Source: Acridotheres tristis (Eukaryota; Chordata; Aves; Passeriformes; Sturnidae). Taken from it: DNA of 64,000 nucleotides. A program made the position numbers and the translations under genes. The notes under the pieces are model-generated. The model worked only from the letters and a program-made list of their open reading frames with translations. It made no database searches and was not told where the DNA came from. The DNA is taken from contig CM072919.1 of NCBI GenBank assembly GCA_037013685.1, forward strand, positions 48,043,616 through 48,107,615, in the 5' to 3' direction. Of this stretch, positions 41,553 to 54,053 are shown in pieces. The number at the start of each line of letters is the position of its first letter. The first letter of the stretch is position 1.

Positions 41553-41645
41553 TTTAAAAAAAACCACAAAAACCAAAGACAAACAAAACTCCCAAACAAA
41601 TAATCAAACATAAAGAACCCCACAACAACAACAAAACCCAAATCG
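41553..41645. promoter_or_regulatory. U/G-rich tract upstream of window exon 8
   Basis: On the plus strand about 90 bases are A/C-rich with very little G or T (AAAACCACAAAAACC, CCACAACAACAAC). In the CCDC171 transcript this is a U/G-rich tract ending in the acceptor of the exon at 41325-41551. Its near end provides the polypyrimidine tract; the rest is longer than an acceptor needs and could bind UG-preferring splicing factors. Confidence 0.45.
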
Positions 41646-44600
41646 AAACACAAAGAAGAAACATCAACTAGGTTATTAATTTCAGTTTCTTTCAGGGAAA
41701 AAACCACAACAAACAACATCTTTAAGATACTCAATATAAATTTTCTATTAAAAACTGAAAGACTGTGTTCAAAGGACTATCTCAGAGAGAGACTTTAAGA
41801 CAAATTGTGTGTATTTAGCAATGAAAATTCTACTCCGGTCTATTTATGAATGGGAGGGTAGGGTAAGATTCCAAAGAATGGGATATGTTTGACTTGTCCA
41901 GTTGTCATCATGTTCTCCAATACCATACTTCTAAAGACTTTCTTTAGTGTTTTAATTTTGTAATTCAGAGAACATGCAAGATGAGTGGAAGCAAATGGAT
42001 GTCAGGACAAGTAAGTCAGAAGTGATAGCACACAGTAAATAAATTTATTGCAATATTTACAACGCAAATTTCTGAGGGTTTCCCGATTTCTCTTCCCTCC
42101 CCTCTACAGATGTCTAAATCATTTGCTGTTCAAAATTAGTGAGGCTTGGTACCTTAATGCCATACTATTTATATTCCAAGACAAGAGAATATAATTTACC
42201 TTATTCCAAGGCAATTAAAATTTTACAGCTACAATTACGTATTTCCCCACAGGATTTTGGTAATCATCCTTCTCATATAATGGACTTAAGGCCCCAGCAC
42301 ACCCAACATGTCCTGCTTACTGCTAGATTCGTCAGGTCTGTAATTAATAATTGTGTTTAATGTTGATAAATAAAATTGTCAGTGCTCCTTCCACTAATTG
42401 GTATTCCAGATAACAGTTAATAGGTTTATTTATGCCTTAATAAAAGTCTTGTAATTTAGTTTTCCCTCTGCTAGGCAGGTCTTAATCTGTCATTACTTGT
42501 CTTATGATACTATCAGTGTAAGATGACAAGCATGGAAGAGCTTATTTACATTCAGTAGTACAGCAGATCTCCTGTTGCTGCAGTGAACTAAAATATTTAC
42601 TTAAGAGTATAAACAGAAAAAAATAATCGTGTTTTAAGTTAAAGGATTTCTGTTTATAGACTGTGAAGGAAAAAGCCAAAGGTACAAGGCAAACATAACA
42701 TGATTACTGATACATTTTTATTACAATTCTCAATGTAAAGAAGATCATTTACATGTGAGGTTGAGATTTATCTGTAAACAATAACAAAAAAAGCACATGA
42801 TAAAAATAAAATATTTTCTTTTCAAAGCCACTTTCCTGGTTGGTTTTGAAACAGCACCACTCCAGTGATTCCAGTGCTTTACTGGAATCATTTTCGAGTA
42901 CATGTTCTCCATAACCTCAGTGACTAGTAGATCTGCCTTTTCTTTGACTAAGTTAGCATCTTTTAAGTTAAAAATCTTATGAGGAATTTTCATCTTGCAC
43001 TTCAACTAATTAAGCATCTTTTGCAATAAAAAAAAATTATTCTTTTCATACCCAGAAAAAAATGGTATTACAATGCTCTGTCAACTTTGGCAAAGAATCC
43101 TCTCTTTTCCTTTCTTGGTTCTCTATTACTGATCACATAAAAGAAAAATTTACCTTAATCAATTTAACTCTTGTCACAGATTATCCTGTCATATTTGTCT
43201 TTAGCTTCAAAGACCCTCTCTTTTCTCCAGTCAGAATGCATTCACTAGTTGATTGTTTAGTTCAATTAATCTAAAATTAAAACTAGAACATTTTTATGGC
43301 CTTCCATATAAGATGATGCCAAAACCTTCTCAAAAACTGTCCTTTGCCATGATTTTTGGTATATATCAAAAAAGGATATCCTCAATGACCTACTGTTCCT
43401 TCACTTTTCCCTTCACTTTTTTCACTTGCTATCTTAGCTTGTGAGATTGTTTGCCTGCCAGAAAACAGTGTTTTTCCATATATGCAGTACCTTGCATGGC
43501 AGCCCCTTTCCCTATGTCTAGAATCTCATTTTTAACTGTATCAAAAGTAAATTTAAAATAATAATTTAGACAATTGATTTGTAGCATTTTAAAATGATCA
43601 TTCCACTTCAGAACAAGCACTCCCCCTTAACCAGTACAGTTCAGCATCCACAACTTAAGGCATTTTCTTGGGATAGGGATAAATAGTCATGTTCTCCATT
43701 GTTTTTATGAAGAGTTGCTTTGAATAAATAGGCAGAAATATTTTGAAGTAAGTTACTGACTGCTTTGAAAGATGAAATGAAAACATAAATCAACTCTACA
43801 AGGAACTGTATCTATAATAGCTGAGAGAATAGACTGTTTAAGTATATATGTCTTAAGTACCTGTCATGAAAAATGAAAGAATTACAATAAAAGCATTAAA
43901 TTATGTACATTATGATGTGTCTAAGAAATTATTAACAAAAATACAGGTATACAACAAAGTGCAATTAAGCAAATTAAAATAAAAGTGCCAAATATTACTT
44001 TGTTGAAAGATGAAAAAAACAATTCTTGTTTACTCTCTTTTGGTGAAATTGAACACCAAGACAGCAGAACTAGGCAAGACTAAAATGTTTATGTCAAACT
44101 TTTAAAGCTTTATATATTTAACAGTTGGTGGTATTTGTATTGAAAACATTGGCTGTTACAGTCTCTGGTTTATCACAGTACAGATTTGTTCAAACAAACC
44201 TAAAATCTAACCTTACAAAAAACCCAAAGCAAACAAAAACCTCCAACACTGCAACAAACTTGCACTGAAACTGAAGCACAGAGATCCTTCCAAGACATGG
44301 TGGAATGAGACCCAAACTAACAAACACTATGAAGGGAAATGATCATTAACGTCAAAACAAAACCATTTATTTACCAGATCAAGAAAGGTATCGCTAATCA
44401 GAGCGTAGAAACCCAAATGTTCCAGCATTATCTGAGTGATCTGGACTTGGTTTTTTTCAGCTGCCTCAAATGGTTCCCCAAAACCTAGCCATCTTTAAAC
44501 ATAATCTCTAAGACACTGAATCATTCCATCTTGATGATCCAGATAGTACCTTCTTGTAGTACTTTCTCCTGTGACATATAATCTAATCTGGAACTGCCAT

Positions 44601-46318
44601 TATTTAAAGGTATTAAAAGACTGTCTATTTACAATTGTTTAAGAAATTCAACATCATTGAAGTCAATTTGAAGATTTAAATCCTATTTAAATTATTACTT
44701 ATAGAACATAATGTAATTTTCTAAATGTGGAAGCTTTCAAATATATTCCTTCAGAGCCTAATTACTTCAATACTTCTGGAAATTTCATGTCAAACTTTAA
44801 ATTATTTATTACTATTTTTTGAATCAAAGATTCTTAAGAGACTCGATCTCATGAGCAACAGAATTCCAAGTAATACATGAGCAGTTAGACCTTGAGGTTC
44901 TGTGGAAATTACTTAAAATAGAGATAAGATATGAAAGCATCACCAAACTGACTGTGGCCGTAACATTCCCAGCATGGTTCTTCCTCATTCTCAAAAGCAA
45001 GCCTGTGTTAAGTGCAGAGACATCTAGTAAATGCAGACCAGAAGAATTTTCATATACTTCAAACTGGCAAAACATCATGACATTTAGGGTATTATAACCA
45101 GTCACTTCATACATCCATGCTGCTACTGCATTTCTCTCAATTCTTCTTCAATTTGCTGTTTCTACACAATACTCTGTACACAGGAACACTTGCAGTATAA
45201 ACCCTGTAAATACTCCAAAATACAGTTCAAAATTTGCTTTGTAAGGATGTAAGTTTAAGTTACTGAAAACATGATGACCAAAGAAAAGAGCTTCTGAAAC
45301 TGAATCAACACACTTTTGTTTCAATCTCTTCTGGTATGGGTTTGCTATTTAAGCTTCTGTGAAATTAATTATCTTACCCTTGTCCTGCTACTTCCTTTTA
45401 TTCATATAAATTATCTCTCCTTAAATAGCCTCTATTCTGTGACAGAAATGTTGGTATTTTAAAATTAAAAGTTACTAAAGAACTAAGGACGGCAGCAATG
45501 CTGATGAACAAAGCAAAATCTTACATCAGTTCCCACTGCAAATAAATTAAGAAAAATAATTAAGAGCTGGGAATCATGAGGTAACATTTCCAGAAACTGA
45601 TACTACAATTTTTCACAGGCATAGTAGAATTCTATACAATCAGAGGCCAAAACATTAGGAAATCTAGACACAAACCTAATTAAGCATAAACTTAGAGAGG
45701 GAACATTGTAGAGACATAAAATAAGGACTGCTATATATTGTATAAACTGAGAGCATTTTATTTCTCTCTCAAAAACTGCAAGATAGCAAGTAAAACACAT
45801 GAAAATATTATCCATTAAATTCATTGTTTTCCAGATTTGGAACTACTAAATTCATATCATATAAAACACAGTAGGAAATTATTTCCTTTCAGTCAGCAGC
45901 TGTAATGTCCCAAGTCGAAGATGTGCCAGTTTTAGAGCCTGCACTTAAGAAATATACAAATCAAATAAAAACAAAATTACATAGATTTTCTCTATGGAAA
46001 ATATTAGGTTGAGCTCCAGGAAAACACTTCTTGAATATTAGACCAGTGGAACAAGATAGCTAGGAACCTTGGAAAGAGTTACTGCATTGGAAGCTTTTTA
46101 AAACAGGCTAGCCAAATTTCTATTTGTGTGGTGTAGATTATTTTTAATATCTCACAATCAAATAGTCAAAACAGTACATATGCTTTCTAAAAGCACTCTC
46201 CAGCCTTCTGTTCCCATGACTCTATATACAAAAGGATAAAGTATCATATCATCAATTAAAGAAAATTCAATCTGTTCCATCAATACAGACCTCAGGAGAT
46301 TTGATCCAGAATAGTTTA

Positions 46319-46537
<219 letters not shown>

Positions 46538-47271
46538 CTACCAATATAACTGAATAACTTAGATGAGGCACACTACTGCCTCTTTCAGAAATTGACAAAA
46601 GCTAAAAGTGCATAAGCCACAGACTATTTTCAGAACAATTTAAAGTGCATTAGATATGCTTCCACAAGCACTAAACCAGAAAAACAGATGAATCTTCTAG
46701 TTTGGAAAGCATTTTTGGACCATTTTTCCTTTTAGGGGGATGCATGAGCTTGTCTGGTAAGAGAAAGGGACAAGAAGACTAAATAATCTCTAAAGGAAAT
46801 CCCAAAATCCTACATTAGTATTTTACCTGAATTAGTAAGAAATCTTTTGCATTTTTCAGTAGGAAATAAGTACTACAAGAAGAGAATATACTTTTTCAAA
46901 AAATACGTTGGTGTAGTAACACTAACATATGTAGGAACATTTCAAGAAACATATCACATACAGCAGATGCAGTAGCACCTAGTTCTGAAATCTACAATGC
47001 AAATATTGAGCATATCAAACAATGGGAGCTCATGTGTGTAGTTGCAACTTTATTGGCATTGCTAAAACAGATTAAGCATTTCCTTTTAGAGGAAATTACA
47101 TTTATCAAGTTATCTAAAAATTACAAATTCAGAAATTTGTCAAAATTTGTCATTTGTCAAAATGTCATTAAATTTGTATTCCCACACTATTATAAATAAT
47201 ATTATTATATGTTATTCACTGACCATGTTATTTGACACAATATTTATCAAAGAAGAAAAAAATTAGCTTAC

Positions 47272-47776
47272 TTGACAGATTACGCTTGCCTTTGGATTCT
47301 CCTACACAAACTGGAATTCCAATGCCTTCTTTTAAGCCATTTGTCCAGGTGAAGAGGGAACTAGAAGACTGTGCTAAAACTTTCAGTCTCTTGGCTGCTA
47401 ACACTGCAATCACAGCTCTTCGGAATACATAAATCAGGCTCTGGGATCTTCTTTTCTTTAGTTTTGCTTCATCTTGACTGTTTTCCTTGTCATCAGAGAG
47501 AGCATGAACTAGGGTCCTAATCTTCTGGTTCACTAATTCATAAATGTTCACCTGATCCTGAAGAAGGTCTCTTTGGGAAGACATAGCACACAATCGGCCA
47601 TACAGAGGATACAGGGCACCTGCCAATAGTGCACAGGCTGCCAGGAGTGAGGAGTGCTCCTTCTGAAACTGTGTTAACATCTTTTTCACGGAGATGCTTT
47701 CCAGAGCCAATTTCTCTTGACTTTTTTCAAGGACATAAATTTTTTCCTTATTTTTCTCTGCTGTTTCTTGGTATTC
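47272..47776 (-). CDS. CCDC171: CCDC171 exon (window exon 6), 505 nt, central domain
   Basis: The largest exon here, encoding 168 full codons plus one base. It begins EYQETAEKNKEK after a TATCCCAG acceptor and ends in RNLS plus A before GTAAGC. Residues 1-45 are coiled-coil-like. Residues 45-62 (LLAACALLAGALYPLYGR) are hydrophobic and small-residue-rich. After a charged stretch (about 95-112, DDKENSQDEAKLKKRR) comes a basic, hydrophobic part with VIAVLAAKRLK and SLFTW. This looks like a compact helical region, not a rod. The hydrophobic run is too short and too close to charges to call a membrane segment with confidence. These blocks gave the firmest recognition of the gene. Exit phase 1. Confidence 0.96.
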
Positions 47777-50049
47777 CTGGGATAAGAAGGGGGGAAAAAA
47801 CAAACCAAAAAACCCAGAAGAAATATTAACAAGTTTTTTACTTAACAAAATAATTTTTACCTAGACAAAAATAAAATAATTTCCTTCACATTCAAGTAAC
47901 ACACTAAAGGAACAAATATAATTACTAATGATGATGAAAGTATCTCTCCTAATAAAGAGTTAAACAACCAGATATATGAAAACAAACAGCATTAGTAAAG
48001 TTTGCACAGTCTTCAGCTACAAAGGGATTTCTGGTTCCTGATGATAATCCTTAGTACTCCAATAGCCTGCACCTGGTTGTCCACAATTCTATGAGTTGAC
48101 TTAAGAGTAAGCAATTACACGCTCCAATTTCAGAAAGAACATCATTCTACAAAGCAGAAATAAAGTTAGTATAAGGGAGAGGAAAAAAATAAAGAAGGCT
48201 CTGGAACATAAACATAGACAGATTGGCAGCAGCTGGAAAAGGGGAAGTAAAGGTGATCTCTTAATTACTTTGTAATCAACCCCCTACTTATATATTCACA
48301 GATTAATTAGGTCTCATACAGAACTGAGTTTTCAAAAGAACAGGGTAATATAGTTTTATTTTGCCCAGTGCCATTACAGATCTATTTAACTTGCAGAGCA
48401 TTTTTTTTCCTCTAAATGTCCTAAAACACAGAAAGAGGGAGATTTAAAATAGCAAACTCGTATAGAGAAATGAAGATGGTAACAAATCAGGAAATGCCAG
48501 GACTACAGTGAGAGGATGCAGTACTGGAATAAAGACACTGCGCTGGAAGCTCTAAGTGACCTCAGAGACTTAAACTGGGTTCTTGATGCATGAGAGCCTG
48601 CTGTGATTGAAACAGTGATTATATTTAAACAGGCTCCACTGGTATAGGGAAATAATAAATTTTAGGCACTGTTGACAAAGAACGTATAAGCTCAAGTTAA
48701 ATGCTAATGCTTCAGCTACAATATATGGTCACAAAAAGGCAAACATGGATGGAATTATGCCCATATGACGAAGAAAACTGAAGATTGTGCTAAGTTTCAG
48801 ATACCACTCTTAGAGCTATAGACAATTTTGTTGAACATGGAGTGACATTATTCCTGTTAGCAGTGGTCTAAGAAGAAGCAAAATGTTATCATCCAGCCAT
48901 ATTCTCCTGTGTTCTATTTGGTACAGGTCCCAAACAAATGGTGAGCAGGGCACCCTAGTTTCTTTTCCCTCCTCCATTCTGCACAAAAAGGAAAAAAGAA
49001 TATACACAGCTATCCCTAGAATGAAAATAGAAGATTCTTCCATGCATAGAGATGTACTCTAGTCAAAATGTCTTTGACCAAATAAATATTTTATATTTTT
49101 TTAGGAAGGGAAAGAATTTGTAATGCTATTAAAATACTTCAAGTAATACAAAAATAGAGTAGGCCACTAAAAGATTTAATTTCAAAATGCAATTTACAGG
49201 CCACATATGTCACTTTACTATGCTGAAATAAAGTATGAACATGGACAATACTTTCAATGCTACTGCATTATTTACAGTGTTTTATTTTTATAGATAAAAA
49301 CCCTGATAGCATGACTGGAAGGAACCGAAAAGGTAAGCCAAATTTAGAAAACAACCAATGGTTTCTGGCCATCACAGGTGAAAGGCCAATATCTATGTAA
49401 ACAAACTGTGATCCCTACAGGGCTGTTGGACAGCAATACCAACGTTCAGTGCTCTTGCTAATTAAAGTGGGTTTTTTATGCTTTTTGTGATATGGTAATA
49501 TGCAAAGGTAAATAAGATAACCTCTGGAAATTTAAGTTTTGCAAGAAACTAGACCTTTCTTTTACTGGCTAATAATTTCTTTTGCTATATCAGACACTGT
49601 TTCTAGAGTTTTCTTTAAAGCTTAAAAGCACAGTTCTTGAAAGAAACATGGACTTTTCTTCCTAAACCTTGGCAAGCTAGTTTCCTTTGGTGTTTGAGCT
49701 CTGAGGGGCACCTCGCTGCGTTGCAGAGCTTCATCAATTCCAAGAACCCTTAACAAAAAAGCAGGTGCTACAAGCAAAACTATTCTTTCCTACTCCTTAC
49801 AACACCCTTACCCTTTATTCTGGCATGGAAACAGAACTGAAAACTAGAAATATAATGACACAGAGACTTCATAGGTTTTTCTTTTGGAGCTCTGAGCATA
49901 GATAGCAGTAGAAGGGGCATGTACTAAAATTGCCCCCAGGGAGGGCAAGCAAGCAGGAATGAGATGAACACAGAGGGCAAACAGGGCACAACCCATGAGC
50001 CATGGCACCATGACACTGTTTACACAGGCAGGGCAAGCAGGAAGGGCAC

Positions 50050-52190
50050 CAAGGCACTTAAGCCCTTAGCTCAGTTGGTGATCTTCACTCTCAGTGATAG
50101 AGCTCAGGTATGGTGTTTGGACAAAAGTTACTTCCTCTGTGCACACCAGAAAGGATGGGGCAACACAAATGAAGTGCCCATGAAACCATGCAAGAGTCCA
50201 GGTCTCAGGCTGCAGGAAATGATGGAGCCTGGCACTGCTCTCAGGGCAGCAGAGACAACAGCTATATGAGTTGTGATCAGATGGATGACTTACAAAGCCT
50301 GAAGACTATGAAGTATTAGGGAGTCTGAGTAGTGGAGTCTCAGTTTCAGTAGACTGAGTAGTAGAGCTGCGCTCTACTATATCTCAGACAAATGCACCCA
50401 CTGTCCACTTCACATGGAGCAATGGATCCCCCACCCTCTCACCACCAGGCAGCAGGGGACTTTAGAGACAAGAGCTGAGTGGAAACAGGTTTCTCCTACA
50501 CAGGGGGTCAAGGCGGGGGGGGGGGGGGCGATGAATCCCCTCTCAAACTACTTCACTTTCCTGGGTGTCCTTATACAACAGTTACGGGGCCCTGAAATCT
50601 CAGAATCAGGGAAATGAGAACATGGATGAAAGTCCACCTAGACTTAACCAATTGCCTAGGACAGGGCAGCCTAACCCTACATCATGACCTTCTCAATGAA
50701 GAAAAAAAAGAACGGCAGTAGTAATTGGTGATCCCTTTTTAAAGAAATGGAGAGCCCAATATGCTGACCAAAATTAACCTATACAGAAGTATGTTGCCTC
50801 CATGCAGACCAGATAAGAGAAACCACAAAGAAACTTCCCAGTGGTACAGCCAACTGATCACTACCCATTACCTGTTTACCAGGTGAGTAGCAACAAAGTC
50901 CCAATAAAAAGGCTGTGAATGTCAAGAGGGACCCCAGGGCCTTGTCAAGGGATACGGAGCACACCTGTGCTCTCTTCTGTCCTTCCAGTTGCAGGGAATG
51001 ATGGGGCAAAACCCAGGAAAATCCCACAGAGGAACATAAGGCTTTAAGAGTGGTGTTACTATCAGAATTTGTGGGATTGTCATCATGGGTCAGTTTATAT
51101 GACACTGAGTTTGCTGATAACAAATGAGATCCTCCTGCCTCAAAGAGGATCTTAGGCAGGTTTCAGTGAAGAGCTTTAAGCTATATTTAAAGGGGGACAG
51201 GGACAGGGCCAGGCTCAACAGAGAAAAGGTGTGGGAAGGGGAAAATTACAGTGACCACCCAAGCAGCAAAAAGAGGCTTAAGAGGGGATGCCTCCAGAGT
51301 GTACAAGCATCCAAAGACGTAACCAGAAGACAGACTATGCACCCACACTGGGATATCAGCACAATCAAATACTTCCATGAAGTGCGTGTACACCAATGCA
51401 CACAGAATGGGGAACAAACAGCAGGAACTAGAGATCTGTGTCAGTCAAAGGACTCTGAGCTTACTAACTAGAGATGTGGTGGGAGAGATCATATGACTGG
51501 AATGCTGTAATAAGGGAAAGGCTATTTAGGAAAAGGTGAGGTGGTGGAGTTACCCTCTCTTGAGGCAACACCTGGAATGTATAGATCTCTCTCTTGGGGT
51601 GGATGATGAGCGAGTCAAAAGCTTATGGGTCAGGATAGAAAGGCAGACCAGTAGGGGTGACACTTACGGGTGTTTGCTACAGGCTACCTGAACAGAAGGA
51701 GAAGGTGGATGACATCTTCTACAGGCAGCACAAAGCAGCCTCAGAGTCACAGACACTGGCTCTTGTGGGGGACTTTAACTACCCTGGCATCTGCCGCAGA
51801 ACCAGTACCATGAAACACAGCCCAGGAGGTTCTTGAAAAGCAGTGATGACAACTTGCTGTCACAGGTAGTGGAGGATCCCACGAGGAATATCACACTGCT
51901 TGACCTCACACTAGCAGGGAAGGCCTTGTTGAAGATGTGAAGGCTCGAGGCTTCAGCATCAGGAGAAGAAGAAGCAGAGCAGTAAGTAAAATGGCAACCA
52001 TGGACTTCAGGAGAGCTAATTTTAGCCTCTTTGGGGATCTTCTTGGAAGAATTCCACAGGAAGAGCTTCTGCAGGGAAGAGGGGCGCAAGAGAGTTGGCT
52101 GATATTCAAGGATAAGTTCCTCCAGGCTCAAGAACAACACGTACCAAAGTGCAAAAAGTCAGGCAAAGAGGGTAACAGACTCGCATGATC
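50050..52190 (+). mobile_element. CR1 LINE 5' part: ORF1 and ORF2 endonuclease remnants
   Basis: Decayed coding remnants of a long CR1. At about 50720-51100 the plus strand, read through frameshifts and stops, shows GDPFLKKW, PTDHYPLPVYQVSSN and SSVLPVAGN, matching the SGNH-esterase-like part of CR1 ORF1. From 51381 an ORF2 endonuclease follows: CVYTNAHRMGNKQQELEICV, then CYRLPEQKEKVDDIFYRQ, ALVGDFNYPG (51757-51790) and VVEDPTRNITLLDL. The piece TMDFRRANFSLFGDLLGRI lies in an open stretch at 51937-52188. The reverse transcriptase core does not follow. The left edge is approximate. A run of G near 50515-50528 interrupts the ORF1 part. Confidence 0.8.
50510..50528. repeat. Poly-G run
   Basis: A nearly uninterrupted run of G (CAAGGCGGGGGGGGGGGGGG) within the decayed CR1 5' part. 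The exact length is a likely sequencing or assembly weak spot. Confidence 0.7.
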
Positions 52191-52319
52191 AAATGAACTG
52201 TCATTACCCAGGCAGGAAATACACAGGAGATGAAAACAGGGCCAGGCCACTTGGAATGAAGATAGAGGTCAGAGTAAGTAGAAATGAGACAATGAAAGTC
52301 AAGGTGCATCTGGAATTAA

Positions 52320-52580
52320 ATGTGGACAGGCATGTCAAGGACAACAAGGGAGGTGATCTTACCCCTCTACTCAGCCTTAGTGAGGTTACATCTGAGGCTT
52401 TCTCCAGTTCTGGGCTCCTCATTACAAGAGAGACATGGAGGTCATGGCACAGGTCCAACAGAGGGTGACAAAGGGACTGGAGCATATTTCTTACAATAGA
52501 ATGAGGGAGCTGGGCCTGTTCAGCCTCAGAAAGAAATGACTGAGAGGGGACCTCATATATATTATCTCCCACAACATCCT
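52320..52580 (+). pseudogene. CR1 3'-region fragment, partial duplicate
   Basis: This fragment repeats, with many differences, the CR1 section also seen at 53105-53330: GGTGATCTTACCCCTCTACTC, CCAGTTCTGGGCTCCTCA and GGCCTGTTCAGCCTCAGAAAG. It sits between the endonuclease remnant and a second CR1 segment, so it must come from a different insertion or an internal duplication. It does not contain a CR1 end. Confidence 0.7.
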
Positions 52581-52589
52581 TGCAGGGAA

Positions 52590-53665
52590 GCTCAGGAAAT
52601 GTGGGTTAGATGAATGGACTCTGGGGTGAATCCAGAACTGACAACTGCAGAGCTTAGTGGGTTGCAATCAGTGGACCAGAATCCAGCTGCAGCCCTGCAG
52701 ACAGTGATATTCCCAAGGGTTGAATCTCATTGAATTTGTTTATCAATGACCTGGAGGAAGAGATCAAATGCACCTTCAGCAAGTTTGCTAATGACTCTAA
52801 ACTGGGAGCAGTGGCTGATCCAGAAGGCTCTGCTGCCATTCCATGGGACCTGGATCAGCTGGAGGGTTGGGCAGAGAGAAACCCAATGAGGCTCAACAAG
52901 GGCAAGTGCTGGGTCCTGCACCTGGGGAGGAGCAGCCCCAAGTGCCAGCACAGGCTGGGGCTGACCTCCTGCAGAGCAGCTCTGTGGAGAAGGACCTGGA
53001 GCTCCTGCTGGATCATGAGGTCTCTGTGAGCTGTCAGTGCCCCTGTGGCCAGGAGGGCCAGCAGTGTCCTGGGGTGCACTGGGAAGAGTGTGGCCAGCAG
53101 GTGCAGGGAGGTGATCCTGCCCCTCTACTCAGCCCTAGTGAGGCCACACCTGGAGTGCTGTGTCCAGTTCTGGGCTCCTCAGCACAAGAGAGACAAGGAG
53201 CTACTGGAGAGGGTCCAGTGGAGAGCCACAAGGATGATCAGGGGTCTGGAGCTTCTCTCTTATGAGAAGAGACTGTGGGAGCTGGATCTGTTTGGTCTGG
53301 GGAAGAGAAGACTGAGAGGGGATCTCACCAATACATAGAAATATCTCAAAGGTGGGTGTCAGCAGGATGGTGCCAGACTCTTTTCAGTGGTGGCCAGCAC
53401 TGATGTTGGATGAGGAGCAATGGCCAAAAACTAAAGCACATGAAGTTCTACCTCAACATGAGGAAAAACTTCCTTACACTGAGGGTGGCAGAGCACTGGA
53501 AAAGGCTACCCAGGGAGATCATGAAGTCTCCCTCTCTGGAGACATTCATAAACTTTGATGCATTCCTGTGTAACCCGCCCTAGGTGACTTTGCCTTGGCA
53601 GGAGGGGTTAGACTAGATGATCTCCAGAGGTCCCTTCCAAACCTAACAATTCTATGATTCTGTGA
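52590..53665 (+). mobile_element. CR1 LINE: end of ORF2 and 3' end
   Basis: Begins with a decayed C-terminal reverse-transcriptase section (KCGLDEW-like), then the classic CR1 stretch ATCAATGACCTGGAGGAAGA, GACCTGGATCAGCTGGAGGG and GAGAAACCCAATGAGGCTCAACA, and the 3' region with CCTTACACTGAGGGTGGCAG and GACTAGATGATCTCCAGAGG. It ends AATTCTATGATTCTGTGATTC at about 53665, the CR1 3' terminal repeat. It is better preserved than the 50-52 kb part. Open frames here of up to 140 codons (52843-53265, plus) are frameshifted LINE remnants, not host genes. Confidence 0.92.
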
Positions 53666-53669
53666 TTCT

Positions 53670-53990
53670 CATCAGTGTCTCCAAGTATCTAAAGGGAGGG
53701 TGTCTGTGAATGGATCCAAGTGGATGGACAACAGGCAATGGGCATAAAATGACACACAGGAAGTTCCACCTGAAAAAAAGAAGGAACTTTTTTTCTGTGC
53801 AGTGACCAAGTACTGGCACAGATTGGCCAAGAGGTTCTAGAGGGTCCCTCACTGGGGACATTTAAGAACAATCTGGACATAATTCTGTGCAAGGTTCTCT
53901 AGGATGACCCCCTTGAGCAGGGAGGTTGGACCAGATGACCCACTGTGGCCCCTTCCACCCCAACCCATTCTGTGATTCTGTGAGTCAGTG
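53670..53990 (+). mobile_element. CR1 LINE 3' fragment in tandem
   Basis: Immediately after the previous CR1 end a second CR1 3' region starts: AAATGACACACAGGAAGTTCC, then ACATTTAAGAACAATCTGGAC and GGTTGGACCAGATGACC, ending CATTCTGTGATTCTGTGA at about 53988. It has the same orientation but different wording, hence another subfamily. One element probably landed beside or within the other. Confidence 0.9.
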
Positions 53991-54015
53991 ATCCTGTAGT
54001 TCAGCTGTTTTATTT

Positions 54016-54053
54016 TTCCAAATATATATACATATATACACACATATATATAT
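54016..54053. repeat. TA-rich microsatellite
   Basis: ATATATATACATATATACACACATATATATATA, about 38 bases of alternating purine and pyrimidine, a short distance past the CR1 3' end at 53990. Confidence 0.85.

Noticed and set aside
52843..53338. Overlapping plus-strand frames of 97 and 140 codons
   Set aside because: They are pieces of CR1 ORF2 and the 3' region in shifted frames, not host genes.
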